A stretch of DNA of 64,000 bases from Chlorophyllum brunneum (GCA_963576785.1 OY756140.1:1674001-1738000), one strand, 5' to 3'; counted from the first letter of the stretch, positions 10,441-22,339 are shown. The notes: a model not told the origin generated them from the letters alone. Program-made: numbers and translations.

Positions 10441-11635
10441 CTATTTGATCCTCTTCAACTGCATGAAAGTCAGCAACAAACTCGATTAATGATAGCGATG
10501 ACTGACAGATTCCGTATTCTTGAAGATACGCCTATCCAGTCCATCAGCCTTCTCCCCGATATTCAAAATGCGCTCGTTTTGACGATCCAGCTCCTGACCC
10601 ATGCCGGCTCCAAGTGCTTTGAGTCGTTTAGTAACATCACTGATTTCGTTCAGGTTGTCATCAAGCTCATCCTCCATTTCATCATCAGAAGCAGTTCCTT
10701 CGAATTGGTAGCGTTTTCGCTGCTCCATTCGGTCATTTTTCTGAGTCGCGGTGAGCATTCGACGGTTTCCACTCATACCCTCCTCCTCATCACCGCGGCC
10801 GTAGGTGGCAGCTTTCCCCAGGCGATTCTGAGTTTCCCTAATATCTGACATCGCTCTCTCCCTTTCTTCTCTTTCCTCATCAAAGCGGGACTGGATCTTT
10901 TCTTCTTGAGCCGCTCGCTTGGCATCCTTGTTCCAAACAATAACAGGTCTGAAGATTGAGCGGTTTAATTGTTTCAGTTCACTGGTCTTGTCTTCAGCAC
11001 GGAGTGAGAGTCCTTTTGAAACGTCCAAATGACGTTCAGTGTTGGCGAGTTTCTCTGCGACGAACACTGAGTAAAACCAATGCGAATCGCAACCCCGGCA
11101 TACCTGACTGATCTCCGAGTCTGGTGAGTGTCCCCCTCGCCGTCTCTTCAGCCTCACGGGCCATGCGTAAAGCATTTCTGGTTGAGCTGACACTCTCCTG
11201 TTTGACGAAGCGGGTTTGCTGTTTAATCCCCTCGACATCCTCTTCGGTCTCTTCCCCGGGGTTGGCGGGGGGTCTGGCATCGGGTCCGTCAAAAAATCTC
11301 CCGGATCCTCCTTTTGTGGGTTTATACCCAGCGAAGAGTTCGTTGCGGTCCTGCTCAAGGTCTGCCTCGCCTCGAGCATAAGCATCAGGAATTCCCTTGT
11401 TCCTTGGGAATCTATCAGTCACATAAACGCTCTCGTCCTCAGGTGGGTATGGCGCGGTTTGAGAGCTAGTTCTGCTCATCGAAGACGAATATGGAGCGCT
11501 ATAAGGGTCGCCATCGCGGCTGGCGACATAGGTGGTAGCGGAAGAACGGTATGAACCTGGATGGGAGTTATATACAGGGGCAGGTGTGGATGTAGGGGGG
11601 ATCTGGTTTGGGTCTTTGCGCTTGAAGAGAGGCAT
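10441..11635 (-). CDS. SEC9: SEC9/SNAP-25 type t-SNARE
   Basis: Plasma-membrane Qbc-SNARE for exocytosis; pairs with syntaxin (Sso) and v-SNARE (Snc). Starts MPLFKRKDPN followed by a Ser/Pro/Tyr-rich disordered region and a conserved fungal stretch (RNELFAGYKP). First SNARE helix around ARGTLTRLGDQSEKLANTE, with Q as the zero-layer residue, is split by an intron whose donor is GTATGCC. Second helix runs LNEISDVTKRLKALG to GMGQELDRQNERILNIGEKA, again with Q. The frame seems to run into SVSHRYH and stop, but a final intron (donor GTCAGT, acceptor ATGCAG) gives LKRIK and a stop at 10441, which fits the family. No transmembrane segment, as expected for SNAP-25 proteins; no Cys cluster for palmitoylation is visible. 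Confidence 0.93.
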
Positions 11636-11821
11636 GTCAACGGGGGTTCGTGGCAACAACCACTCGCTGTGCAGATCATTATATACCAATCCACGTGACA
11701 GTACAGGAAGTTCCCTACAAGCACAAACCGGACTACTGCGCAAGATCAATATACCAAGTATTGCCCAACGCATAAATATACATGCAAGGGTGTGAGAAAT
11801 ACAGGGTATATAGGCCCGTCC

Positions 11822-14226
11822 TTAAGGCTTTTGTCGTTTCTTGGACGATGGCAAACTCTTCGCCTGCTTGCCTACAACCGTTACACCTTTTCCTGCTTTG
11901 ACGACACTACGGAGTGCGGCCTGTTTCTCCTTCTTCAAACTCCCTATCCCCCTCTTAGTCACCTTGTCGAGACCCTTATCCAAAATATCACGTTGTTTCT
12001 TCTTTGCTTTACGTTCTTTCGTGCGCAGAGCTCGCTTTTCTGTAGGCGTGAGCTCAGACCGTGATCGCGTTTCAGATGGTGTTGGGTTGAACATCTCTTC
12101 TGGAGTAAGAATGCTTGATGTCGCCTTGACAGTGGGCAGTGCAGATTCCATCGATGCGGTAGCCACGTTCGAGACCGTTGAGATCACCGTTCTGGGCTGT
12201 ACGACACTTTAGTCACCAGATAAATCCACGTAAACGGTAGACGTACTTGTTTAGGAACGAAATGTGCATTGCACAGGGCGTCAAGCTTGCTACAGATCCT
12301 TTCCCACTGTTTCTCAATCTCTTCATGCTCCTTCTGGAGTTTCCCATCCCGATTGTCTGCAATGCCTCCGAGATAATCGTTTTCATATATCTGGGCCAGC
12401 GACTGGGTAGATTTTGTATCTTGCATTTCAATAATGCGGGATGGCAGGAATGGCTTATCCTCCAAAGGGCGAATTCGTATAACGTCGTCAAATCGATTCT
12501 CGAGAATTCGTGCCTTGATCCTTTGCTCCAACCCTTGGACAACTTCCTCAGATATCACAGGTACCGCTTTCATCACACGCTCAAACTCTAAATCCTCTTC
12601 GAGTAACGAATTCTGTGGCCGCGATCGATTGTCTGCCTCTCCCATCAACGTCCAATCCTTCTTGGCAACGTTCTCCGCCTCTAGTTGAGCTATTTGGTCA
12701 CGGAGTGCGGCCTGTCGCTTCGCATGAGTGGTCATATCTATGGGTCGGGGCTAAGATTTGTGTATTCGGAACGGGTGTTCGGTAAAGACACACCATCGTT
12801 ATCACCAACCCTTTCATCCTCCCCCCTGAAAAGATCATTCTTTAGTCTTTCCACAGCCATCCAATTGTCGTCCTCTTCGGAAGGCTGGCTTTGTGATGAG
12901 AAGGCATCCTGGTTCATCTCATATAACTCCTCGTCTCCTTCCATTGGTTCGTCGTCGGATCTAGACAGCTCGTCCTCGCTCTCAAAGTCGTCTTCGTAGT
13001 TGTCCCCCTCTTCACCGTCATCGTCATCCAAACCACCTCTTCCATGTAGCAAGCTGAGAGGTAAATTTTTTCCTTTCGCCTTAATTTTCTTTACACGGAC
13101 TTCGTCGTGGAAGCGCACTCTTCCCCCGCCAGCCGGCGAGACACTAGTTTTAGACTGCGAGGACGAACTCGCATTTTTCGGCGGCGCAAAGAAGTCATGG
13201 TAGAGGAGATCTGGGTAACCCTGAATTAATTATGCTGCCCGAGGTCCCGAAAAGGACATACCTCCTGCGCCCTCTGCTTCATCCACTTCCTTGTTAATTG
13301 GAACAAAGAGGTCCACAGGCATATCCTCATCGTCCGAGCCGTCAGACTCCTCCGCAAGGTGGCCACGAGATGAAGATTTAGCTTCTGTTCGTTCGGTTTC
13401 TGCGTTAAAAGTGTCCAAGTCAAAGAAATCGTCATTGAGCTCATGATCTGCACGCTTCTGCTTTTTCGATCTAGTGCCGGTCTTGATGATACCGAACAAT
13501 GTGGTCGACGTTTTATCGTTATCGGATCGTTCCTCATCGGACCGGAGATGAACGATATCCTCGTCGTTTTCGCCAATGTCGCTGCCTGCGTCTTCGCTCT
13601 CGCCAGTGGCTTCCGCACTGTCGTCCTCCTTGTCCATTTCTTCGACAAGTTCCGCTTGTAAAGACTCTAAGTCGACCTCTTCTCCTCTTTCCATGGCTTC
13701 CATGACCTTCCGCAACTCATCGCCATCACCTTCCCTCTCGTCTTCCTCCTCTTCGTGTGACATATCCTCCTCACTCTTCCCGGTTTCCAATGCGTAGTCC
13801 AGTAAGTCACAGACCATTTGCGCACGTAGATCAAGCTGCATCCAAACTTGCTCCGGGTCCGTGCCTTCAATAAATAAGGAAGATAAAGGCGTGGGCTCAA
13901 ACCATTTTGTGAAAGAGGTTTGAGCCGGGGCCCCACCCCTCGCCTGGGACCTCGTCTGTGGTTTCTGGAATGGGTTCAATGATGATAATAGTTCATCTAT
14001 TGAGGGTTTAGATTCTCCTTCTGTTTTTAGTGCTGATGATGCTACTTAGAGTGGCATGTAAACCATGACTTCGAGACGTACATAGGTCAAAAATATACTT
14101 TGCAGCTTGTAGCGCAGCACCCTGGATGGGATCACTTCCATGTGCAAGAGATTCAATGTGCCCATCGAGCTGATTTGTTACGATGTCAAGCTCACGAGGG
14201 ATAGAAAGAGATTCAGACGTTGTCAT
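11822..14226 (-). CDS. MPP10: U3 snoRNP protein MPP10
   Basis: Component of the small-subunit processome that cuts pre-18S rRNA in the nucleolus, in complex with Imp3 and Imp4. N-terminus MTTSESLSIPRELDIV. Then FTKWFEPTPLSSLFIEG and VWMQLDLRAQMVCDLLDYAL, long acidic Asp/Glu/Ser tracts typical of the family, VRFHDEVRVKKIKAKGK-like core (around 13080), LEEDLEFERVMKAVP, DKPFLPSRIIEMQDTKSTQS, LAQIYENDYLGG, CNAHFVPKQ, then LTPEEMF and a Lys/Arg-rich C-terminus (TPTEKRALRTKERKAKKKQR). Exons are joined by short introns near 13990-14080, 13140-13230, 12740 and 12190. Start at 14226 preferred over the in-frame Met at 14253. No catalytic domain; scaffold protein. Confidence 0.94.
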
Positions 14227-15128
14227 TTTACGATGGTCGCGAGATGCACACAACCAAAATTGAGTTCTTAGTTATTTGTTTATATTTGGCATACCACCAT
14301 ACGATATTTCCACATGCTCGCGGAAAGATCCCCGATTATCTCCGGGACTGAACCGCATTATGTTCACCTATCCATGCTGGCTTGGTGTGTACTTAAACAA
14401 CAACTTGGACGAATGCCCAGACAGGCCTGAGAAGAGCAACACATGCAGGCCCTACATCGTGGTTTTGCGCCTTCGGGATTATGGAAGTATGTTTTGGTAC
14501 GTGATAACTCGCCGATTGACCTGAGGCGCCGTCCAGCATCCAGGCTTGAAGGAACAGGATCAGTTTGTCTCTTGTGATCCACTGGCATACATCAGAAACT
14601 GGAACGTAACTGACAGCGAATTCTCGTTGCGGACGCAAACGGACGTAACAGGCGGAATAATGAATCAGAAATAGATGAAGTTGTGATCCACGAGGCTAGC
14701 TCAGCGCTGCCTGTTGCGATCATGCAATCTCCTGTACTCCTCCACGTCACATTGTCCTCTGCACCATGCGGGGTAAGTACTCCAGCCGAACTAAAAATAT
14801 GGGACTTCCAAAACTGGCGCCTTTCGCCCCAATTTCATTGCATGGCGGCGATACTCTGAAGAGCTCACGATCGCCTACCTCGGCATCTCCTTTACCTGTT
14901 GGACCAACAAATCAGCTGGACCTCATCTCGGAAATCCACTGCGTCACCCTATTCAGTTCCTTACGAGCCAACAGGGGCGCCAATTTTAGACTCGCGTGGG
15001 GCATCTTTGCCAGCCGCCCTATGCCCAAAGTGGTTTAGTATAAAATGATACTCCCTTTCATGGCAAACACGTCGACGAAGAAAGTTTTCCCATTTCTTCT
15101 TCCTTAACATTTGCATGATTTGTACACA
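14227..15128. other. Divergent intergenic region between MPP10 and PL8 lyase
   Basis: About 0.9 kb between two divergent genes. A TATA box for the lyase sits at 15039. The remainder has only short frames (14276-14524 plus; 14364-14638 minus; 14766-15038 plus) without recognisable protein features. Probably promoter sequence, larger than the usual gap in this window, in line with a regulated secreted enzyme. Confidence 0.5.
15039..15046 (+). promoter_or_regulatory. TATA box of the PL8 lyase gene
   Basis: TATAAAAT, 83-90 bp upstream of the start codon at 15129. Spacing is normal for fungal TATA promoters and suggests an inducible gene. Confidence 0.5.
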
Positions 15129-18100
15129 ATGAGATCCTTCCTGAAACTCTCTTGCGCTCTTTTCCTACACGCTCCTTTGTTTGCATCCCCACTAACACTG
15201 GCTCGGTCTGCCTCTGGTTCCTCCGGCTTAAGCCTCTCACTCTTGGCGTCAGCCACAACCTTGCACTCTACCAATGTTCTATCCTCTTCCCTCGAGATGT
15301 CGTCACCAGTGACCTCTTCGTTGACTTCGCATGCATTATCTTCATCGTCAGACCCAACTACCAGGACTTTGCAAAATCCTACTGGGGCCACCGCGACCTC
15401 AACTTCCGCTAGCTCAGTGTCGTTCAGTTCAATATCCTTTCCGACTCAGACACTGGATCCTGCCACTCTGCAAGACATACAAATGATGCAAGCACAACGT
15501 CTCAGCAACATCATCGGCCCGCTTGGTCAAGCGAGTGATATACCTTCCTGGTTGGTCTAGGACATAAATTAGATCCAAAGACAAGAATTAACACGAGTTA
15601 GGATGACTTCTCTGGGACCTGATGGCAAGTGGCCCGACAGCGAAGTGGATTATACCACCGGATGCCAAGCCCGTCGGGCCAACTGGCCAGCCCAGGAACA
15701 CTGGCAACGCATTCGTGGGTTGCACACTTAGGACTCGCTGACTGTCCTTCTGATATCCTCCCAGTTGTAATGGCGGCTGGCTGGCACGGCGGTTTGAAGG
15801 GAGGAGATCAGTTTGTTAAGGATGAAGATCTTCATACCAAAATCTTGCTCGCCATGGATTATTGGTTCGAGCGTGATATTACCAACCTGGAATGCTTGAT
15901 CAATGGTGGTACTCCAACCTGCCCCTGTGACAACCCTGACAATACTCTTTGGTACGTGATCATTACTCGGAGGTGACCAGTTACTGAAGTTTTGTAAAAA
16001 GGAACACGAACTGGTTCTCTAATGTTCGTTGACCGTTTCGCCACATGACATGGTACTAAATCGCTAAACCAGGTTATTCTGATACCAGAGCTTGCTGGGC
16101 AGTCGTGTTTGCTCCTCAACGACACTCTGACTGTCCCACAAGTCGACCATTGTATTAACATGACCAGTCGTACCTATAATCTCTTCCTCCGCCCCCTGGA
16201 TGAAGTCAGTTTCCTGACGGGAGCAAATACCCTGGATGTCGCGAAGATCGGAATCGATGGCTCTTTACTCAATCTCAATGCCACCCAGATAACAGACGCA
16301 TATCGACACATACACGAAGAAGTCGTCATTCAGGAAGCTATAAAGGCTGATGGTATCAGGCCTGACGGATCTTTCGGTATGGGACGATTCGAACTAGGGG
16401 TTCATTTTCTCATATTCGCCCAAAGGTCAACATGGTGGCGTCATCTATAATGGGAACTATGGTAAGTGCGTTTGGTCTCGGGTTCTCGAATACTGTTCTG
16501 ATTTCGTATAACTTGTAGGCAAGGACTTGTAAGTGACTAATTGGGATTCTGAACAACATCGTGCTAAGCCTCTGAAGCACAAATGACATTGTCGATTTCG
16601 AGACTGAAGCAGCTCAAACACAGTTTGCTGCCAATTCTGAATCCCAATCTGCCCTCGCTACTCTTTTTGAAGGTGATCATTGGATGATCTTCCGCAACAC
16701 CATCACAGGGGTTTTACACTGGGACTTTGTGAGCACCTCAAAATTTCCTCTCTAAACCACCTTACTCAATTGAGCTCAGTCTGTTCTCGGGCGTTTCATC
16801 AGTTTCCCTGTCATTGACAATCAGTACATATCTTCTTTTCTCCATCCTCTCCCCACGCGAAGCTGACTTGGTTCTTTTAGGGCCACTGGAAGTATCAAAC
16901 TGAATCTCACAGAAATTGGTGTGCTTGGGGAACAGTGGAATTCACCAATTATCACCCAATTCTCCAAATCTCTTTCTGGAAGCGACAAAACTGCCAATGC
17001 TGGTAAACTTACCGGTAACCGCATGTTTTATGACAACGATTATATGGTTGGTTTTCCCTGAATCACCTCTACCGTCCGTGTTCATGATGCTTCAGGTTCA
17101 CCGTGGGAGAAACTATGTCTCTACTGTCAAGATGTTCTCGAACAGAACAAAGAACGGCGAGTGCCTCAACTCTCAGAACGTATGTCTCGAAGCTGTCCTC
17201 ATAGTTGTCGTGTTCATTGGTTGTTTCTAGCCACTTGGTTTTCATCTCTCTGATGGAACTCATTACACATACCTCAAAGGCAATGAGTATGAAGACATTG
17301 CCGTTGCCTGGGACTGGAACCTCATTCCTGGTATCACGACCGACTACGGCGCAACTAATCTTACTTGCTCCAGTGGTACCACCGGAATTGAAAGCCTCGT
17401 TGGCGGTGTTTCCAACGGTGACATTGGCATCGCCGTCATGCGCTACACCAACCCCCTCACCGGGGCCCTGAAATGGCAAAAAGTCTGGTTTTTCCTTGAA
17501 GACGATGTCCAACACACCATGATTTCGAACATCACATCTACCTCTGGCAAACCCGTCTTCTCTGTCCTTGATCAACGTCTTCACGACGATGTCATTTTTA
17601 TCGACGATAGTGAACCGTTCAAAGGTTCTTCCCCTTCCCTCCTGTCCTCGACTACTCTTTGGCATGGCGGGGTGGGCTATACTCTGTCTGGCTTAGGCGA
17701 CAGTGATAGCCTTCACATTGACGTGGGAGAAAAGTCTGGAAATTGGTCCACGATCGGGACCTCGACCCAACCACCCACTACAGTCGATCTCTTCGCTGCC
17801 TGGATTGAACATGGACTCCCTGTAAGGCCGGTTTCTTATTCCATGTTCCCAGGTACGACGTTCGCCGGTTTTCTCGCCAAACAGGCTCAGCTCCGCCTTC
17901 AATCTGTCTCAAATGATGGGAGTGTAGCGGCCGTGTATGATGAGGTTAACCAAACGATCATGGTCGTTTTTTGGGAACAGGCAGGTGGCAGTATTACAAT
18001 CAACCCCTCGAGGTTCGCTCCGATCACTTTGAGTGCTAACGGCAATATCGCCCTCATTTACCGCTTCTCCGATGCTGCGATCTTTGTATCCGATCCTTCC

Positions 18101-18244
18101 CAAACTCTTGCGGCAGTCGAGGTCAACCTGGAGTTGGGCACAGGCAGGAAACCACCACAATGGGGACCCCACCGACCCAAGAGCTTCGTTATATCGTTGC
18201 CGACAGGTGGCTTGGCGGGTAGTACCACCCGCCAGGAGTTTTGA
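15129..18244 (+). CDS. Secreted polysaccharide lyase family 8
   Basis: PL8 enzymes cleave uronic-acid polymers (hyaluronate, chondroitin) or xanthan by beta-elimination. Signal peptide MRSFLKLSCALFLHAPLFAS, then about 90 residues of Ser/Thr-rich linker unusual at this position, then the alpha/alpha toroid: SLGPDGKWPDSEVDYTTGC, ARRANWPAQEHWQRI, MAAGWHGG. Likely catalytic features: NTNWFSN (Asn), DGSFG-QHGGVIYNGNYG (His and Tyr), GRFISFP (Arg) and NGECLNSQN (Glu), in the order known for PL8. Central and C-terminal beta domains follow (PLGFHLSDGTHYTYLKGNEY, VWFFLEDDVQHTMISNI, and the last exon ending TTRQEF). About eight introns, mature size roughly 850 residues. TATA box upstream. Real substrate cannot be told from sequence; wall or extracellular acidic polysaccharide is likely. 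Confidence 0.88.
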
Positions 18245-18416
18245 TCCGATATGCTCTTGCTTGCAGGTTTCTTCCCTCGTCTATACCGGATCCTCTGGAT
18301 ATATATACTCTCCTGTATGAACGACCTTATTCTAATATTGTCTTCGGTGCTGTGTACATAATCAGAATGCAGCGAATATATCCATGTTAAAGACACTAGG
18401 TAAAGGGAGGAAGCAG

Positions 18417-19364
18417 TTAGAATACAGGCTGCTCGGTGTATGACTCTGCTTGTTGGTATGAAGCATCCTGAGGTAAAGTTTCCTCAACGGCGGGTGCGAC
18501 CGGCATGGGGGCAGGTTCACGTTGCTCTGAAGAGGGCTCGAGAGGAATCTTGTCAACGGGGGGTTCGAAGATTTGGACAGAGTCAGGAAGGGGTTTCTTG
18601 GGGCCAAGCTGGCCTTCCGGATCGTAGCCCTTCATTCTGTTGATTGAGTTGAGTCAACGTCCATGGTAGAAGGAACAGGCCTCGTACATTTTCACTTTGA
18701 TACCAAGGACACCCTGTCTAAGGAGAACGTGGCGAACAGCATAATCGACAAAGTCACGGGCGGGTTGGCCAGAGTGGATCATGAAACCATCAGTGAACTT
18801 CATGGATTTTGCACGGGCAGCACGAAGCTTGCCAGAAACGACTACTTCACAACCCTTGGCACCAGATTCCATAACGAACCGGAGGACACCATAGCAGGCA
18901 CTGATTATTGTGAGATCAGATAGTAGATCTCGTAGCGAGAGAACGTATTGACGCACCGTCGAACGGCAAGACCACCGAGAAGCTTGTAGCGCAGGGATTC
19001 GCATTGAGCGATGGCGGAGAGCCCACGGTATTGAACCTTTTCGGCGTAAAGCTCGAGGGAATTCTCGGGGAATTTGAATCGTTTTTGAACGAGGGCAGTC
19101 AGCTCACGGATACGACGACCCTTCTCACCGAGGACTTCTTGGGTGTGGGTGGCGCGGATGATGATCTAGGTGGTATTCCGCCTCAAATTCGTTCCTCTGC
19201 CTCAGAATCATAAGAATAGCTACCTCTGTACGAATGTGGGTGACGCGCACGTCGCAACCAGAGTAACCCTCCTCAGCAAGCTCACGGGTGAAGAATTCGT
19301 TCAATTCGGCACGGAAGACACCGTCGGCGACGAACTTGCGCTTTTTGCTGATCTGGGTGGCCAT
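18417..19364 (-). CDS. RPS3: 40S ribosomal protein S3 (uS3)
   Basis: Small-subunit protein at the mRNA entry tunnel with a KH domain. Start [20 protein letters not shown], then [44 protein letters not shown] (KH), [76 protein letters not shown] and [10 protein letters not shown], then a fungal C-terminus [20 protein letters not shown] with a Pro/Glu-rich tail to 18417. Four exons. A 55-nt intron (19376-19430) lies just 5' of the start codon; the leader exon before it is open in the same frame as the protein (see findings). Cytosolic and highly expressed. Confidence 0.96.
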
Positions 19365-19854
19365 TTTTTGGGGATCTGAAAACGGGGGAAATACTCGGCT
19401 TGGGCTACATCAGGGAAGGGCAATGATTACCTTGGTACTTGCTGGGGCGGTTGTCGAGACCAAGGACGGCGATCACCCAATTGAAAGTGGGTGGCTGGAG
19501 AACCTGCACAGTATTCGCGACTTGCCGGACACGTGATCAGACATCCGTATATATACTCACGCAGCTGACTTTCTCGCATCAGTGACTTCGCGAGGTGAGT
19601 GCTCACTTGGAAACTCTCTCTCCATGTTTGAATGATGAGTGTTGTATCTCAACCATTTTGGCACCTCTTAGTCGACCTGAGATGTTTGGACTCGTCCTTG
19701 CATTTCACTGACATGAATGACTGTCTGATCTTTTCTTTATTTCTTTCCAAGGGCAGAGGACACAGGCTGACTGCGATTCTATCCAGATACTGGTTGTCAT
19801 ACATCACCATATGCCATGCATCATCCACTGTAGACAAGTTATTTAGCAATATAT
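19365..19854. other. RPS3 leader with 5'UTR intron, and thiolase 5'-independent spacer
   Basis: The right side of RPS3 holds its leader: intron 19376-19430 (donor GTAATC, acceptor TTTCAG) and a leader exon upstream. A TATATATAC run near 19550 could be its TATA element. From about 19640 to 19854 lies the 3' flank of the thiolase gene. No separate gene is supported. Confidence 0.5.
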
Positions 19855-21527
19855 TCAATGGACATGTTCGTTCACGAACACCCCTGCTGCTCCCATTCCG
19901 CTTCCAACACACATGCTCGTGAGCAGGACCTTCTCATTGCGTCGCGCGGTCTCTCGAAGACCAGTGATAACTTGGCGAACACCAGCTACATTCATGTTAG
20001 CGTACCGCCTTTGCAACAAGAGAAAACTCAACTGAGTCCGATTGGATGAGAAATTGCAAGTGAGCCGCCGCTGGATAGAACGTAAGACGAATGTCTTCGG
20101 GGCTGATGGGCACGCACTTTGGGTTAATCTTTTCAATGGGAATATCCAGTTGATCAACACAGTACGCAAATTGGGATGCGAAGGCTTCATTGATCTAGGA
20201 ACGTAGTCAACTTCAACAATTTATGCATACACACACCAATCCTAACCTCGTAGACGTCGACGTCTTTCTTTCGCAAACCAACCTGTTCGAGCATCTTGGG
20301 AATGGCCAAGACTGGCGAAATACCCATATAACGAGGCTCAACGCCTATATGTATCACTAAGAGCTTGAATTTGTGTTGCAAGTAAATTTAGCTCACCAAC
20401 AACGGTAGCACCAACCCATTTCCCAAGAATCGTCATACCCTCTTTCTCCGCTCGCTTCCTGGTCGTCATCATGACCAGACCAGCACCGTCTCCCACGCCA
20501 CTCGCATTTCCGGCGGTAGTGGTTCCCGGCTGCCATTGAGGGAACGCAGACTTGAGTGATGCAAGACCCTCAGCAGTCACACCAGGCCGGATGGTGTCGT
20601 CTACGGAGACGATCTGCCCTTTAATTTCGATGGGGATAATTTCCTCAGCGAATACGCCTTTCTTCAAAGCCTCTGATGCTCTTGTATGCGAAATGAGAGC
20701 AAAGTGGTCTTGCCTTGCTCGAGAGATGTTATAATCCTGAGCGACATTCTCCGACGTCCATCCCATGGGCTAGCAGCCGGATGTAGTAAGAGCACGCATG
20801 ACGTGGTCGGAGTCGGTCTCACCTGAATACAGTCATGGGCATGCTGATGGCTGCTGACAATTTCCGATACCTCGGGAGCTGGTCGTGGGCTGTATGTAGC
20901 AATCATCGGTTCATCGAGTTGAACAATCTGCGATAGAGTCACTCACTTGAGGCTCATGCTTTCAGCACCAACTGCCCAGCCCAGGGACGTTTCCCCTGAT
21001 TGAATGGCATGGGCAATTGACCGGATTGCCATCAACCCAGAGGAACAGAGACGGTTCACAGTAGTGATAGGGACCGTGTAGGGGATTCCGGAAGCGAGGG
21101 CTGCTGCGCGAGAGATGTATAGCGGTGAAGGTGGATGGCATACGGCTAAAGCAATAGAGTTAAGATAGTGACAGAGAGATGGCCATAAGGTGATACTTGC
21201 CGACACAAATATCGTCAAGTTTGCTGGGGTCGAGTTTTGTCTCTTCAAGGGTGGCCTAGTGAGGGATAGTCAGAGGTGATGTTCAACGGTCAAAAGGCCT
21301 CTGCACACTTTAAAAAGAGCACGGAGCAGTTCATCAACAGTAGTGTCCTTCAACTGGCCCTTCTTGGCCCTTCCGATGGCAGTCCGCTTTCCAAAAGTTA
21401 TCACAACATCGTCTGGGTTCTTCTGGAGAATGCCGGACAAGCCCTGAGGACGAACACCCGTGCTCGCTGAACGGGTTAGCTGGCGCCCAATGTTCCTCGA
21501 AAATGACCTCGTAGGTAGTGATAGCAT
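19855..21527 (-). CDS. 3-ketoacyl-CoA thiolase (acetyl-CoA C-acyltransferase)
   Basis: Last step of fatty acid beta-oxidation: thiolytic cleavage of 3-ketoacyl-CoA. Residues: ILQKNPDDVVITFGKRTAIG, GQLKDTTVDELLRAL, ETKLDPSKLDDICVG, TTVNRLCSSGLMAI (nucleophile Cys), GETSLGWAVGAESMS, PMGWTSENVAQDYNISR, TAGNASGVGDGAGLV, VEPRYMGISPVLAIPK, YEINEAFASQFAYCVDQLDI, INPNGGSLAISHPIG (catalytic His; usual GHP is SHP here), GVRQVITGLRE and CVGSGMGAAGVFVNE (second Cys). Eight or so introns; the two near 19970-20090 were needed to restore the C-terminus. The N-terminus MLSLPTRSFSRNIGRQLTRS resembles a mitochondrial presequence; no clear PTS2 and no PTS1 end (HVH). Core sequence is closest in type to the peroxisomal thiolases, so location is open. 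Confidence 0.93.
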
Positions 21528-21842
21528 GATAAGGATGGTGGTATGCGAGAGGAGAGGGTAACGAGCAGCGAAGATTCGGCTATTTGAAGCACACTGAGGT
21601 AATTGATGGTTCAAGTTCACACATCAAGGACGTGATGAGAGCAGTTCCCGGATGAACAAAGATCCGTGCCGGGAAGACCTTCAATTGCAGTTGGACCGTG
21701 AGTACATAGTTACAGGACAAGGAAACGACGTTAGACAGGTCCAACACACAAGAAGCCTATAGGCACCGGCTGCGTCTGCAAATAGTTGGTTGAGCAAAGC
21801 CAAATGTTGAGTCGGGTCGCACATACCACGGGAGATGGGTAG
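21528..21842. other. Spacer between thiolase and MRPL32
   Basis: Thiolase promoter side and MRPL32 3' flank. In-frame codons extend upstream of the chosen thiolase Met to another Met at 21620, but that N-terminus lacks family features. Nothing else seen. Confidence 0.5.
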
Positions 21843-22251
21843 CTATGAGAGGTCTGGAATGTCGGTCTTGTTCTTCGCCTTCCACATCCGGTTGAGATAC
21901 GAATAACAGGTCGCGCAGAGGTGGTGGGACAGTTTCGGAGCGCCGCAACCGGGACAATTGACGATATCTACCAAGACGCGTGAATAATACGATGTGGGCG
22001 AGAGGGGAGAATCGCGAACTTTGTTTGTCCTTCAGCCCTTTGTTCGCAGCCCGCATGGCTTTCCTGGAATGCGACGTCTTCTTCTTTGGAACGGCGAGCA
22101 GGAAGGGAGGGAAGAGGCTGAGGAGGGACTGGAGGGGGTTGAATGGTAGTGCGGCGGGGGCAAGAGAAGCAAAGACGATGGCGGTGGTGAAGAGGGAAGG
22201 CCTGGCTGCACGGGCGAGTGGGCAACGGGACTGGCTGAGGGCGGCGGCCAT
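21843..22251 (-). CDS. MRPL32: Mitochondrial ribosomal protein bL32m
   Basis: Large-subunit mitoribosome protein. Two exons give about 118 residues. The N-terminus MAAALSQSRCPLARAARPSL is a presequence, followed by a hydrophobic stretch and the mature start AVPKKKTSHSRKAMRAANKG. After the intron (donor GTTCGC, acceptor TTGGTAG) comes a zinc ribbon: NIVNCPGCGAPKLSHHLCAT and then CYSYLNRMW, i.e. Cys pairs at about 82/85 and 95/98. The precursor is expected to be matured by the m-AAA protease, as in yeast. Starts 88 bp from the divergent NDUFA5 gene, so two nuclear genes for mitochondrial complexes share a promoter region. Confidence 0.94.
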
Positions 22252-22339
22252 GGCTGGGAGGAGGAGAGGTGGTGGGATAGGCGGCCGAAATTTGGACTCC
22301 GACGAGTGATCGCCACTCCCGTCTTCTCTCCTGCCACCA

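Noticed and set aside
10441..10540. Apparent truncated SEC9 C-terminus (ending SVSHRYH)
   Set aside because: A GTCAGT...GCAG intron restores the normal family end LKRIK.
8657..14226. Possible clustering of chromatin genes as a silencing locus
   Set aside because: The neighbours (SEC9, MPP10) are ordinary housekeeping genes; no evidence of a functional cluster.
14440..14530. Short resemblance to the PL8 intron border at 15945-15980 (TTGGTACGTGAT)
   Set aside because: Only about 12 bases match and flanking translations differ, so it is not a decayed lyase copy.
19900..20090. Suspected broken C-terminus of the thiolase
   Set aside because: Two introns restore the NGGSLAISHPIG motif and GVRQV; no frameshift is needed.
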